64,000 nucleotides of DNA, taken from the NCBI RefSeq assembly GCF_900187015.1, contig NZ_LT906479.1, positions 2,480,001 to 2,544,000 of the forward strand. The letters are read 5' to 3'. The notes under the pieces were generated by a model. It had not been told where the DNA came from. It ran no database searches and saw only the letters and a list, made by a program, of their open reading frames with translations. Made by a program: the position numbers and the translations under genes. Positions 8,480-17,377 of this stretch are shown piece by piece. Position 1 is the stretch's first letter. Each line of letters starts with the position of its first letter. The DNA comes from Serratia ficaria. GTDB lineage: Bacteria; Pseudomonadota; Gammaproteobacteria; Enterobacterales; Enterobacteriaceae.

Positions 8480-9730
8480 TCAACGCAGCCGCGCGGCGCT
8501 TTCGCTCGCCGCGTCCAGCCCTTCCTGCGGCGTGACCTTGCCCTGCAGGATCTGCTGCAGATTCTGCTGCAGTCCGTTGGACATCCTTGAATAATCGGCG
8601 GTTTCCGGGCGTGACAACATCACGTTTAACGCCTGTTTGGCGGCGGCGATCAGCGGCTCCTGGCCTTTTTGCACCGCCGGATCATCATAGGAAGACTTCC
8701 AGATCGGCAGGCTCAGCCTGGCGTATTTGTCCTGCACCGGCTGCGAGGTCATGTAGCTGATGTACTGCCAGGCCTGATCGGGATGGGCGCTGGCCTTGGC
8801 GATGCCGAGGCCCATCGATCCGTTCACCGCCGCGACCTGGCCGTCGACCGATCCCGGCGCCGGAACGATGCCGATGTCGCCGGCCACTTTGCTCTGTTTC
8901 GGATCGTTGGCCATGTTGTACATATAGGTCCAGTTGAGGGCGAAGGCGGCGTCGCCGTTGGAGAAGGCCTTGCGCACGTCCTCTTCCAGATATTCGCGCG
9001 AGTTCGGGTTGGTCAGTCCCTTGTCCAGCGAGTCTTTCATGTAGTTGACCGCCTGCAGCGAGCCGGGGGAGGAGAAGCTGATTTTCCCCTGCTGAACGAA
9101 CTGCCCCTTGAAGGCCGACACCAGCGTGGTGTAGTCGCAGATCAGCGCTTCGGCCTGCGACCAGCTCCATACCAGCGGGTACTTGACCAGATTTTTCTGC
9201 TTGAGGATTTCCGCCTGCCGCGCCAGCTCCTGCCAGGTTTTCGGCGGGGCGCTGATGCCGGCCTTGGCCAACATCGCTTTGTTGTAATACAGGTATTTGG
9301 TGTCGAGGATCCACGGCATGCCCCAGCGCTTGTCCTTATAGGTGACGGTGGTCATGGCGCCGTCGAAGATCTTGCCGCTGTCGGCGGCGCTGATGCGCGA
9401 GGTGACGTCCTGCAGCAGGCCGAATTTGGTGAATTCGGCCGGCCAGATGGCGTCGAACAGCACCACGTCGTAGCCGTTGCTGCCGGCGCCGCGCGCCGCG
9501 ACGATTTTATCGTGCAGCGCTTCGTAGGGCACGAACTCCAGATTAACGGCGATATCCGGGTGCTGTTTGCTGAAGTCCGCGGTCATGGCGCGGATGTCGT
9601 TTTCGCTGTAGGCCGCCTGGGTCATGAACAGCGCGTTGATGCGCGTCGGGGCGGCGTTGGCGCAGGAAGCGCCGAACGCCAGGGCGGACAGGGTACAGAC
9701 CGCCGTGGCGGCAAGGGGTTGGCTTTTCAT
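8480..9730 (-). CDS. Extracellular solute-binding protein, family 1 (sugar)
   Basis: 416 aa from the ATG at 9730. A further in-frame ATG at 9754 lacks a Shine-Dalgarno and would spoil the signal peptide. Residues 1-28 form a Sec signal (MKSQPLAATAVCTLSALAFG, cleavage near ANA-AP). The mature part is a type 1 sugar-binding protein (VLFDAIWPAEFTKFGLLQDV, WGMPWILDTKYLYYN, GDAAFALNWTYMYN). It delivers substrate in the periplasm to the two permeases. It is the first gene of the operon and lies opposite the ROK regulator. Confidence 0.92.
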   Translation of the reverse strand: MKSQPLAATAVCTLSALAFGASCANAAPTRINALFMTQAAYSENDIRAMTADFSKQHPDIAVNLEFVPYEALHDKIVAARGAGSNGYDVVLFDAIWPAEFTKFGLLQDVTSRISAADSGKIFDGAMTTVTYKDKRWGMPWILDTKYLYYNKAMLAKAGISAPPKTWQELARQAEILKQKNLVKYPLVWSWSQAEALICDYTTLVSAFKGQFVQQGKISFSSPGSLQAVNYMKDSLDKGLTNPNSREYLEEDVRKAFSNGDAAFALNWTYMYNMANDPKQSKVAGDIGIVPAPGSVDGQVAAVNGSMGLGIAKASAHPDQAWQYISYMTSQPVQDKYARLSLPIWKSSYDDPAVQKGQEPLIAAAKQALNVMLSRPETADYSRMSNGLQQNLQQILQGKVTPQEGLDAASESAARLR

Positions 9731-9795
9731 TCGTGCGTTCTCCGGTGTTAACAAGCGTTGAACCGGAACCCTTGGGCAAACCAGGCGCCGGTTAC

Positions 9796-9818
9796 TTAAA
9801 TCAATTTGATTGCTTTAA
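9796..9818. promoter_or_regulatory. Imperfect palindrome, candidate ROK operator
   Basis: A 23-bp imperfect palindrome (arms TTAAAnCAAT and ATTGnTTTAA) sits midway between the binding-protein gene and the ROK regulator gene. It is AT-rich, as NagC and Mlc sites are. It is well placed to repress both divergent promoters. The assignment is by position and symmetry only. Confidence 0.5.
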
Positions 9819-9867
9819 TGGAGGGCACCATACTGCTAAGACGATTTCCCTTTCTGCATAGGCAGTT

Positions 9868-11040
9868 ATGACGACATCCGGCACTAACCTTGAACATGCT
9901 CGCGCACATAACCGGCGCGTAGTGATAGAGGCTATTCGTTTGCACGGCGAGCTGACCCGCGCCGAAATTGCCCGGCTGACGTCACTGACGCCGCAAACCG
10001 TTTCGAATATCGCGACGGAGCTGGAACGGGCCGGCATTCTCTCCTCGCACCTGCCGCGCCGCGCCGGCGGAAGGGGCCAACCGGCGACGCCGCTGACCCT
10101 GAACCCGAACAGCGCGTACTCCATCGGCATCCATCTGGATCACCAGACGCTGTTGATCATCGTCGTCGATTTATCAGGCAGCGTTCGCTTCCACCGGCTG
10201 ATTATGGTGCAAAAGCCCCAGCCTGCCGCCACCTTGAAACTGATTTGTGATGTACTGCAAGAAATGCGCCAGCAGCCGGATCTGGCGTGGGGCAAAATGC
10301 TCGGCATCGGCGTGGTGATGCCGGGGCCGTTTGGCGTGGAGGGGATTTCCTCGGTGGGGCCGACCACGCTCAACGGCTGGGAGAATACCGACGTGGTGGC
10401 CGATCTGGCGGCGCAGAGCGGGCTGCCGGTAACGCTGGAAAACGACGCTACCGTCGCCGCCATCGGCGAGCGTTTGCACGGGGTGGCCAAGCGGCTCAAT
10501 TCCTTTATTTATTTGTATCTCGGCACCGGGTTGGGGGCGGGGATCTTCACCGACGGGCGAATTTACACCGGCCATGCGCACAATGCTGGTGAGGTCGGCC
10601 ACATGATTGTGCAACCGGGCGGCAAAGACTGCTACTGCGGCAACCGGGGCTGCCTGGAGCGTTACGTTTCGCTGCAGGCGGCCTACGAGAGCTGCGGGCT
10701 GGATCCGATGCGCGCCATGCCGCAGGATCTGCTGGCGCTGCCGCAGGAAAAGCTCGATACCTGGCTGGATCTGGCGGCGCCGCCGCTGCGGCAGGCGATC
10801 AACATCATCGAATGCATGTTCGACGCCGAAGCGGTGATTATCGGCGGCCTGATGCCGGAAAGCCTGGTCGGGCAGCTGATTAAACGGCTGACGCCGCTGC
10901 ACCGTTCGGTGCGCAGCAAATACCTCGACGGCCTGCGGGTGCGGCTGGGCACCACCGGCGCCGATACGGCGGCGCTGGGGGCGGCGGCGTTGCCGCTGTT
11001 CGATGAATTCAACCCGCGCTATGAAGTGTTATTGAAATAA
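9868..11040 (+). CDS. ROK-family transcriptional repressor (NagC/Mlc-like)
   Basis: 390 aa. An N-terminal winged helix-turn-helix (about 15-70; LTRAEIARLTSLTPQTVSNIATELERAGIL) is followed by an actin-like ROK sugar-sensing domain. That domain has DxGxT-like DLSGSVRFH, a sugar-site motif (ENDATVAAIGE) and the zinc-binding ROK signature ending CYCGNRGCLERYVS (about 252-265). It is divergent from the ABC sugar operon and most likely represses it until the sugar or its phosphate binds. Start has a modest AGGCAG Shine-Dalgarno. The inducer is unknown. Confidence 0.9.
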   Translation: MTTSGTNLEHARAHNRRVVIEAIRLHGELTRAEIARLTSLTPQTVSNIATELERAGILSSHLPRRAGGRGQPATPLTLNPNSAYSIGIHLDHQTLLIIVVDLSGSVRFHRLIMVQKPQPAATLKLICDVLQEMRQQPDLAWGKMLGIGVVMPGPFGVEGISSVGPTTLNGWENTDVVADLAAQSGLPVTLENDATVAAIGERLHGVAKRLNSFIYLYLGTGLGAGIFTDGRIYTGHAHNAGEVGHMIVQPGGKDCYCGNRGCLERYVSLQAAYESCGLDPMRAMPQDLLALPQEKLDTWLDLAAPPLRQAINIIECMFDAEAVIIGGLMPESLVGQLIKRLTPLHRSVRSKYLDGLRVRLGTTGADTAALGAAALPLFDEFNPRYEVLLK

Positions 11041-11068
11041 CCGCTTTCTGTTCCGGTTGGGCTATTCC

Positions 11069-11085
11069 TGCCCATTATTGGTGCA
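11069..11085 (+). promoter_or_regulatory. NtrC-like upstream activating site
   Basis: The 17-base TGCCCATTATTGGTGCA has a perfect right half TGGTGCA and a partial left half of the NtrC consensus TGCACY-N5-GGTGCA. It lies about 150 bp before the sigma-54 promoter, a normal enhancer distance. Confidence 0.55.
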
Positions 11086-11106
11086 ACCCGCGGATTAAGC
11101 CAATAT

Positions 11107-11122
11107 AAGCAAACGGTTGCTA
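11107..11122. promoter_or_regulatory. PurR-like box 1
   Basis: AAGCAAACGGTTGCTA fits the PurR pattern ANGCAANCGNTTNCNT at all defined positions except the last. Its centre is 21 bp (two helical turns) from box 2. Confidence 0.6.
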
Positions 11123-11127
11123 TTTCA

Positions 11128-11143
11128 AGGCAACCGTTTGCTT
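11128..11143. promoter_or_regulatory. PurR-like box 2
   Basis: AGGCAACCGTTTGCTT matches every defined position of the PurR pattern ANGCAANCGNTTNCNT. Located between the NtrC-like site and the sigma-54 promoter of a purine-degradation operon, which agrees with a purine-sensing LacI-family regulator. Confidence 0.65.
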
Positions 11144-11233
11144 ATATTTCGCTTATTTCTTTCGCCGGACAATATTTTTCGAATAATTAATATCTCATTG
11201 TTTTAAATAAAAAAATTACAATAAAAAACCAAC

Positions 11234-11248
11234 TGGCACGCCGCTTGC
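11234..11248 (+). promoter_or_regulatory. Sigma-54 (-24/-12) promoter of guaD-xdhABC
   Basis: TGGCACGCCGCTTGC is an exact match to the RpoN consensus TGGCACG-N4-TTGC, with correct GG-to-GC spacing. Transcription should start near 11260. It implies control by nitrogen limitation through NtrC. Confidence 0.85.
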
Positions 11249-11353
11249 TATTCTTGAATCAACACCTGCGATCGTTAAAAGACCGCCATATTTCGTCGGG
11301 CTGAGCTCACTCAGCCGGATGCTGTGCGCTGGTCGCCAGAAAAGGAACGGCAA

Positions 11354-12685
11354 ATGAGCATGCAATTCACCACGGCTATCCGTGGCAATTTTTTCGATAT
11401 CGCCGCCTGCGTGGATGAACCGCAGCGGCTGGACGCGCAGCTGCGGCATATTCCCGACGGCCTGCTGTTGCTGAACGAGGGGACGATCGTCTGGCACGGC
11501 AGCTGGCGGCAGGGCGAGGCGCTGTTGCCGCCGGGTTTTGCGGTGACCGATTATCGCGACAAGCTGATCGTGCCGGGGTTTGTCGACAGCCACATTCATT
11601 ATCCGCAAACCGAAATGATAGGCGCTTATGGCGACCAACTGCTGGGGTGGCTGAAAAACTACACCTTCCCGACGGAAAGCCGCTTTGCCTGCGAAAAACA
11701 CGCCGGTGAAATGAGCGCCTTCTTTCTGCGGCAGCTGTTGAGCAACGGCACCACCACCGCGCTGGTGTTCGGCACCGTGCATCCGCAGTCGGTGGATGCG
11801 CTGTTCAGCCAGGCGGCGGCGCTGAACATGCGCCTGATCGCCGGCAAGGTGATGATGGATCGCCATGCGCCGCCGGCGCTGCTGGAGACCCCGGAACAGA
11901 GCTACCGCCAAACGCGGGCGCTGATCGAACGCTGGCACGGCAGGCAACGCCTGAGCTACGCCATTACGCCGCGCTTCGCGCCGACCAGCACGCCGGCCTT
12001 GCTGGCGCAGGTGCAGCGGCTGCGCGAAGAGTTTCCGGACGCGTATCTGCACACCCACCTGAGCGAGAACCCCGATGAAATCGCCTGGGTGAAAGCACTG
12101 TTTCCGGAAAGCCGCAGCTACCTGGACGTTTACCACCGCTACGGGCTGACCGGCGGCAAAAGCGTGTTCGCCCACTGCCTGCATCTGGAGGAACAGGAGT
12201 GGGACTGCCTGTGCCGAACCCGCTCGTCCATCGCCTTTTGCCCCACCTCCAACCTGTTCCTCGGCAGCGGGCTGTTCAACCTGCAAAAGGCCTGGCAGAA
12301 GCGGGTGAAGCTGGGTATCGGTACCGACGTGGGCGCCGGCACCACCTTCAACATGCTGCAGACGCTGGGCGAGGCCTATAAAGTGGGGCAGCTGCAGCGT
12401 TACAAGCTCTCCGCCTGCGAGGCGTTTTACCACGCTACCCTGGGCGGTGCGCGGGCGCTGGCGCTGGACGACAAGATCGGCAATTTCACCCCCGGTAAAG
12501 AGGCGGATTTCGTGGTGCTGGATCCGGCGGTATCGGCGTTGCAGAAGCTGCGGCATGAAAACAGCCCCGCGCTGGCGGACCAGCTGTTCGTGCTGATGAC
12601 GCTGGGGGACGACCGCAACATTTACCGCACCTACGTCGACGGCAAGGTGGTGTATCAGGCGCCTGCGCGCGAGGAGGCGGCATGA
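11354..12685 (+). CDS. guaD: Guanine deaminase
   Basis: 443 aa (E. coli GuaD 439). Amidohydrolase-fold zinc enzyme converting guanine to xanthine and ammonia in the cytoplasm. Metal ligands lie in VDSHIHYPQ (about 74-82), HTHLSEN (about 231-237), FAHCLHL (about 271-277) and the late Asp in GIGTDVGAG (about 319-327). The start at 11354 has AAGGAA seven bases upstream; an in-frame ATG at 11324 has none. The xdhA start overlaps its stop (ATGA), so product xanthine passes to the next enzyme encoded. Confidence 0.95.
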   Translation: MSMQFTTAIRGNFFDIAACVDEPQRLDAQLRHIPDGLLLLNEGTIVWHGSWRQGEALLPPGFAVTDYRDKLIVPGFVDSHIHYPQTEMIGAYGDQLLGWLKNYTFPTESRFACEKHAGEMSAFFLRQLLSNGTTTALVFGTVHPQSVDALFSQAAALNMRLIAGKVMMDRHAPPALLETPEQSYRQTRALIERWHGRQRLSYAITPRFAPTSTPALLAQVQRLREEFPDAYLHTHLSENPDEIAWVKALFPESRSYLDVYHRYGLTGGKSVFAHCLHLEEQEWDCLCRTRSSIAFCPTSNLFLGSGLFNLQKAWQKRVKLGIGTDVGAGTTFNMLQTLGEAYKVGQLQRYKLSACEAFYHATLGGARALALDDKIGNFTPGKEADFVVLDPAVSALQKLRHENSPALADQLFVLMTLGDDRNIYRTYVDGKVVYQAPAREEAA

Positions 12686-14118
12686 TCCGGTTTCTGCTCA
12701 ATAACAGGTTGAAAAGCGAGGCGGCGCTCGACCCGAACACCACGCTGCTCAACTACCTGCGCCGCGATCTGGGGCGTTGCGGCACCAAAGAAGGCTGCGC
12801 TTCGGGCGACTGCGGCGCCTGCACCGTGGTGTTGGCGGAGCCGCATGACGGCGAGTTGCGCTACCGCAGCGTCAACGCCTGCCTGACGCTGGTCAGCGCG
12901 CTGCACGGCAGGCAGCTGATTACCGTGGAAGATTTGAAACAAAACGGCCGGCTGCACGGCGTGCAGCAGGCGATGGTGGACTGCCACGGCTCGCAGTGCG
13001 GGTTTTGTACGCCGGGCTTCGTAATGTCGATGTTCTGCCTGCAAAAAAATAGCGCCGATTATCGGCGCGAAGCGGCGCAGCAGGCGCTGGCCGGCAACCT
13101 GTGCCGCTGCACCGGCTATCGCCCCATTTTGGCGGCGGCGCAGCAGGCCTGTGAACGGCAAACCCCCGACGGCTTCGACCTGGAACGGCAACGGACGCTG
13201 CGGCAGCTGCAGGCTATCGAGCCCGCCAAATCGCAGGAGGCGGCCGGCAAGCGCTGCCTGATGCCGCAGACCCTCGACGAGCTGGCGGCGCTGTATCGGC
13301 AACACCCCCAGGCCAAACTGCTGGCGGGCGGCACCGATTTGGCGCTGGAAATCACCCAGCGCCATCAGGATCTGCCGCTGTTGATCGCGCTGGGCCAGGT
13401 GGCCGAGCTGAAGCGGACGCAGCGCGCGGACGGCAGGCTGACGATCGGCGCCGGGGCGACGCTGAGCGACCTGTACCCGCTGCTGGAGGGTTACCATCCG
13501 GCCTTTGGCGAGCTGCTGGCGCGCTTCGCCTCGCAGCAGATCCGCAATCAGGGCACGCTGGGCGGCAATATCGCCAACGCTTCGCCGATCGGCGACGGCG
13601 CGCCGCTGCTGCTGGCGCTGGATGCGCAGCTGATGCTGCGCTGCGGCGAACGGCGGCGCGCGCTGCCGCTGCGCCAGTTCTTCCTCGGCTATCGGCAAAC
13701 CGCGCTGCAGCCCGGCGAATTTATCGAAAGCATCTCGCTGCCGGCCGACGCGCCGGCGGACTTCCGCGCCTGGAAAGTGTCCAAACGACGGGAGGATGAC
13801 ATCTCCGCGGTGTGCGGCGCATTCAATCTGACCATCGAACAGGGGGTGGTGCGCGAGGCGCGGGTGGCGTTCGGCGGCATGGCGGCCACGCCGCAGCGCG
13901 CGCTGCGCTGCGAACAACGGCTGGTGGGCCAACCCTGGCGCAGGGCCACGGTGGAGCTGGCGGCGCAGGCCTTGGCGCAGGACTTCACCCCGCTGAGCGA
14001 TTTCCGCGCCAGCAGCGCTTACCGGCTGTTGGTGGCGCAAAACCTGCTGCGCCGTTATTTTATCGCGCTGACGGCGCCGCAAACGGCAATCGAGGTGACC
14101 GCCCATGAGCCACGCTAA
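12682..14118 (+). CDS. xdhA: Xanthine dehydrogenase small subunit (2Fe-2S and FAD)
   Basis: 478 aa. Plant-type 2Fe-2S domain with GCASGDCGACTV (about 39-50), a second 2Fe-2S helical domain with CGFCTPGF and LCRCTGYRPI (about 110-155), then the FAD domain (about 190-360; LLAGGTDLALE, QIRNQGTLGGNIANASPIGD) and CO dehydrogenase flavoprotein C-domain. It carries electrons from the molybdenum subunit to NAD+. It overlaps guaD by 4 bp and xdhB by 14 bp. Confidence 0.95.
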   Translation: MIRFLLNNRLKSEAALDPNTTLLNYLRRDLGRCGTKEGCASGDCGACTVVLAEPHDGELRYRSVNACLTLVSALHGRQLITVEDLKQNGRLHGVQQAMVDCHGSQCGFCTPGFVMSMFCLQKNSADYRREAAQQALAGNLCRCTGYRPILAAAQQACERQTPDGFDLERQRTLRQLQAIEPAKSQEAAGKRCLMPQTLDELAALYRQHPQAKLLAGGTDLALEITQRHQDLPLLIALGQVAELKRTQRADGRLTIGAGATLSDLYPLLEGYHPAFGELLARFASQQIRNQGTLGGNIANASPIGDGAPLLLALDAQLMLRCGERRRALPLRQFFLGYRQTALQPGEFIESISLPADAPADFRAWKVSKRREDDISAVCGAFNLTIEQGVVREARVAFGGMAATPQRALRCEQRLVGQPWRRATVELAAQALAQDFTPLSDFRASSAYRLLVAQNLLRRYFIALTAPQTAIEVTAHEPR

Positions 14119-16480
14119 ACGCATCGAGTACAGCCAGCAACAGCTGGCCGCGCTTTTCCACCAGGGCTTGAGCAGCGGCGCAGGCCGCAGCCGCAAGCAT
14201 GAAAGCGCCGACAAACACGTCAGCGGCGAGGCGCACTACATTGACGATCGGCTGGAGTTCCCCAATCAGCTGCACCTGGCGGCGAAGCTGAGCGAGCGGG
14301 CGCATGCGCGGATCGAAAAACTGGACGTTTCCGCCTGTGCGGCTTTCCCCGGCGTGGTGCGGGTCATTACCTGGCGAGACGTACCGGGCGAGCTGGATAT
14401 CGCGCCGCTGACCCAGGGCGACCCGCTGCTGGCGAAAGATGAGGTGGAGTACCTCGGCCAGGTGATTGCGGTGGTGGCGGCCGAGGATCCGGAAATCGCC
14501 TGGCGCGCCGCACAGGCGATCCGGGTGGAGTATCAGGATCTGCCGGCGCAGCTGGACGTCACCCGGTCATTGCGCGAAGGCTATCTGGTACAGGAAGCGC
14601 ACCGCCATCAGCGCGGCGACGCCGATGCCGCGCTGGCGCAGGCGCAGCACCGCCTGCAGGGCGAGCTGCACGTCGGGGGCCAGGAACACTTTTATCTGGA
14701 AACCCAAATCGCCTCGGTGCTGCCGACCGAGGACGGCGGCATGCTGGTCTATTCATCGACCCAAAACCCGACCGAAATCCAGAAGCTGGTAGCCTCGGTG
14801 CTCAATCTGCCGATGCACCGGGTGACCGTCGACATGCGCCGCATGGGCGGCGGCTTTGGCGGCAAGGAGACCCAGGCGGGCGGCGCGGCCTGCCTGTGTG
14901 CCGTCGTCGCGCATCTTACCGGCCGGCCGGTCAAAATGCGCCTCAACCGCCGCGACGACATGCTGATCACCGGCAAACGTCACCCGTTTTATATTCGCTA
15001 CGACGTCGGTTTCAACGACGAGGGCCTGCTGAACGGGGTGAAAATCGATCTGGCGGGCAACTGCGGTTACTCGCTCGATCTCTCGGGCTCGATCGTCGAC
15101 CGCGCGATGTTCCATGCCGACAACGCCTATTTTCTGCAGGACGTGCTGATCGTCGGCCACCGCTGCAAGACCCACATCGCCTCCAACACCGCCTACCGCG
15201 GCTTCGGCGGGCCGCAGGGCATGATGGCCATCGAAGAAATCATGGATTGCATCGCCCGCTATCTGGCGCGCGATCCGCTGGCGGTGCGTAAAATCAATTA
15301 CTACGGCAAAGACCGGCGCAACGTCACCCATTACCATCAGCCGGTGGAGCAAAACCTGCTGCAGGAGATCACCGCCGAGCTGGAGCAGAGCGCCGACTAT
15401 CGGGCGCGCCGCGCCGCGATCCGCGATTTCAACGCGCAGAACCCGATCCTGAAGAAAGGGCTGGCGCTGACGCCGGTCAAATTCGGCATTTCCTTTACCG
15501 CCAGCTTCCTGAACCAGGCCGGCGCGCTGGTGCTGGTGTATACCGACGGCAGCATCCAGCTCAACCACGGCGGCACCGAAATGGGCCAGGGGCTGAACAC
15601 CAAGGTGGCGCAGATTGTCGCCGCGGTGTTTCAGGTGGATATCGCGCGCATTCAGATCACCGCCACCGACACCGGCAAAGTGCCCAATACCTCGCCGACC
15701 GCCGCCTCGTCCGGCACCGATCTGAACGGCAAGGCGGCGGAAAACGCCGCGCAGATCATCAAACGGCGGTTGGTGGACATGCTGGTCAAACAGCATGCCG
15801 TCAGCGCCGACCAGGTGGCGTTCAGCAATGGCCAGGTGCGGGTCGGCGAGCGCTACTTCAGCTTTGAGCAGGTGGTCGAGCAGGCCTATTTCAATCAGGT
15901 TTCGCTGGCCAGCACCGGTTACTACCGCACGCCGAAAATTTTCTACGATCGCGACCAAGCCAGCGGCCATCCGTTTTACTACTTCGCCTATGGCGCGGCC
16001 TGCGCGGAGGTGGTGATCGACACGCTGACCGGCGAATACCGGCTGCTGCGCGCCGACATCCTGCACGACGTCGGCGATTCGCTGAACCCGGCGATCGACA
16101 TCGGCCAGGTGGAGGGCGGTTTTGTGCAGGGCATGGGGTGGCTGACCAGCGAAGAGCTGGTGTGGGATGAGCAGGGCAAGCTGCTGACCAACGGCCCGGC
16201 CAGCTACAAAATCCCGGCGATTGGCGACGTGCCGGCCGATTTGCGCGTTCGGCTGCTGGAAAACCGCCAAAACCCGGAAGACACGGTATTTCATTCCAAG
16301 GCGGTGGGCGAACCGCCGTTTATGCTGGGCATCTCGGTGTGGTGCGCCATCAAGGACGCGGTGGCCAGCCTGGCGGACTATCGCCGGCAGCCCGCCATCG
16401 ACGCGCCGGCCACGCCGGAACGGGTGCTGTGGGGCGTACAGCAGATGCTGACCGCGGTGCGGGAGAACGGAGATGGATGA
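14105..16480 (+). CDS. xdhB: Xanthine dehydrogenase molybdopterin-binding subunit
   Basis: 791 aa, the usual XdhB length. Domains: aldehyde oxidase/xanthine dehydrogenase a/b hammerhead (about 35-145), then the two molybdopterin-binding domains. Motifs seen include GGQEHFYLE, GGGFGGKE (Moco contact), TAYRGFGGPQ with the substrate-stacking Arg, and GTEMGQGL. The active-site Glu region AVGEPPFMLG lies near the C-terminus. It oxidises hypoxanthine and xanthine to urate. Cytoplasmic, with no signal peptide. Translationally coupled to xdhA and xdhC. Confidence 0.95.
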   Translation: MSHAKRIEYSQQQLAALFHQGLSSGAGRSRKHESADKHVSGEAHYIDDRLEFPNQLHLAAKLSERAHARIEKLDVSACAAFPGVVRVITWRDVPGELDIAPLTQGDPLLAKDEVEYLGQVIAVVAAEDPEIAWRAAQAIRVEYQDLPAQLDVTRSLREGYLVQEAHRHQRGDADAALAQAQHRLQGELHVGGQEHFYLETQIASVLPTEDGGMLVYSSTQNPTEIQKLVASVLNLPMHRVTVDMRRMGGGFGGKETQAGGAACLCAVVAHLTGRPVKMRLNRRDDMLITGKRHPFYIRYDVGFNDEGLLNGVKIDLAGNCGYSLDLSGSIVDRAMFHADNAYFLQDVLIVGHRCKTHIASNTAYRGFGGPQGMMAIEEIMDCIARYLARDPLAVRKINYYGKDRRNVTHYHQPVEQNLLQEITAELEQSADYRARRAAIRDFNAQNPILKKGLALTPVKFGISFTASFLNQAGALVLVYTDGSIQLNHGGTEMGQGLNTKVAQIVAAVFQVDIARIQITATDTGKVPNTSPTAASSGTDLNGKAAENAAQIIKRRLVDMLVKQHAVSADQVAFSNGQVRVGERYFSFEQVVEQAYFNQVSLASTGYYRTPKIFYDRDQASGHPFYYFAYGAACAEVVIDTLTGEYRLLRADILHDVGDSLNPAIDIGQVEGGFVQGMGWLTSEELVWDEQGKLLTNGPASYKIPAIGDVPADLRVRLLENRQNPEDTVFHSKAVGEPPFMLGISVWCAIKDAVASLADYRRQPAIDAPATPERVLWGVQQMLTAVRENGDG

Positions 16481-17261
16481 ATGGATTGAGGCGCTGGCCG
16501 CGCTGCGGCAACGCGGCGAACCCTGCGTGCTGGTCACGCTGGTGGATGAGCTTGGCTCCACGCCGCGCAACCGCGGCACCAAAATGCTGGTGACCGCCGA
16601 AGGGGCGGTCGATACCATCGGCGGCGGCCACCTGGAGTTTCAGGCGCTGGCGATCGCGCGCGACATGCTGCGGCAGGGCGTCAGCCGCCTGCGGCTGGAG
16701 CGTTTCCCGCTGGCGGCCCGGCTCGGCCAGTGCTGCGGCGGCGCCACCCGCGTGCTGTTCGAACCGCTGATCCCGCCGCGCCCGCAGATTGCGCTGTTCG
16801 GCGCCGGCCATGTCGGGCGCGCGCTGGTGAACATTCTCGCCACGCTGCCGTGCCGGGTGCGCTGGATAGACGCCCGCGCGGAGCAATTCCCGGCGCAAAT
16901 TCCCGCCGGGGTCAGCCGCATCGTCAGCGAAGATCCGCTCGAGGAGGTCGACGCCATGCCGGCGGGCGGTTATTTCATCGTGATGACCCACGACCACGCG
17001 CTGGATCTGGCGCTGGCGGAACGCATCCTGCGGCGCGGCGACGCCGGCTATTTCGGCCTGATCGGCTCGTTGACCAAGCGCAAACGCTTCGAATATAAGC
17101 TTGCCCAGCGCGGTCTCGGCGAAACGGCGATCGCCGCCATGCGCTGCCCGCTCGGCCTGCCGGACGTAAAAGGCAAGCTGCCGGCGGAAATCGCGGTGGC
17201 GGTGGCCGGAGAGATTGTGGCCTGCTATGGGCATAAATCAAGGTCTGGCTCGGATGTTTGA
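16473..17261 (+). CDS. xdhC: Xanthine dehydrogenase accessory protein (Moco sulfuration/insertion)
   Basis: 262 aa. N-terminal XdhC/CoxI domain (about 10-75; VTLVDELGSTPRNRGTKML, TIGGGHLE) and C-terminal Rossmann domain (about 103-250; IALFGAGHVGRAL, FGLIGSLTKRKRF). It binds molybdenum cofactor and promotes its sulfuration and insertion into XdhB. It overlaps xdhB by 8 bp. It is the only XdhC homologue in the window, although two more molybdenum hydroxylases are encoded here. Confidence 0.94.
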   Translation: MDEWIEALAALRQRGEPCVLVTLVDELGSTPRNRGTKMLVTAEGAVDTIGGGHLEFQALAIARDMLRQGVSRLRLERFPLAARLGQCCGGATRVLFEPLIPPRPQIALFGAGHVGRALVNILATLPCRVRWIDARAEQFPAQIPAGVSRIVSEDPLEEVDAMPAGGYFIVMTHDHALDLALAERILRRGDAGYFGLIGSLTKRKRFEYKLAQRGLGETAIAAMRCPLGLPDVKGKLPAEIAVAVAGEIVACYGHKSRSGSDV

Positions 17262-17377
17262 CTTCTAATCACTTGTTTTTGCTCAAACTGATAACTGCGC
17301 CTAAGCTAGGATGTGACTCGGCGGGGGCGTCCGCTCCCCGCGAACTTATTCTGTGAACATGGAGGAGTTTCGATTTG

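Larger units (their letters stand above)
11102..11148. repeat. 19-bp perfect inverted repeat with 9-base spacer
   Basis: Arms 11102-11120 and 11130-11148 are exact reverse complements. As RNA it would form a strong hairpin, but no T tract follows, so it is a poor intrinsic terminator for the ROK gene. Each arm is contained in a PurR-like box, which makes a paired operator the better explanation. Confidence 0.85.
11041..11353. other. Control region of guaD-xdhABC (313 bp without a gene)
   Basis: No convincing ORF. It holds, in order, an NtrC-like site, two PurR-like boxes forming a 19-bp inverted repeat, an AT-rich stretch (11159-11230) and a sigma-54 promoter. The 5' leader is about 95 bases long. 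Listed separately below. Confidence 0.8.

Noticed and set aside
11102..11148. The 19-bp inverted repeat as an intrinsic terminator of the ROK gene
   Set aside because: No T tract follows, and both arms match the PurR pattern at a spacing of two helical turns, so a paired operator explains it better.
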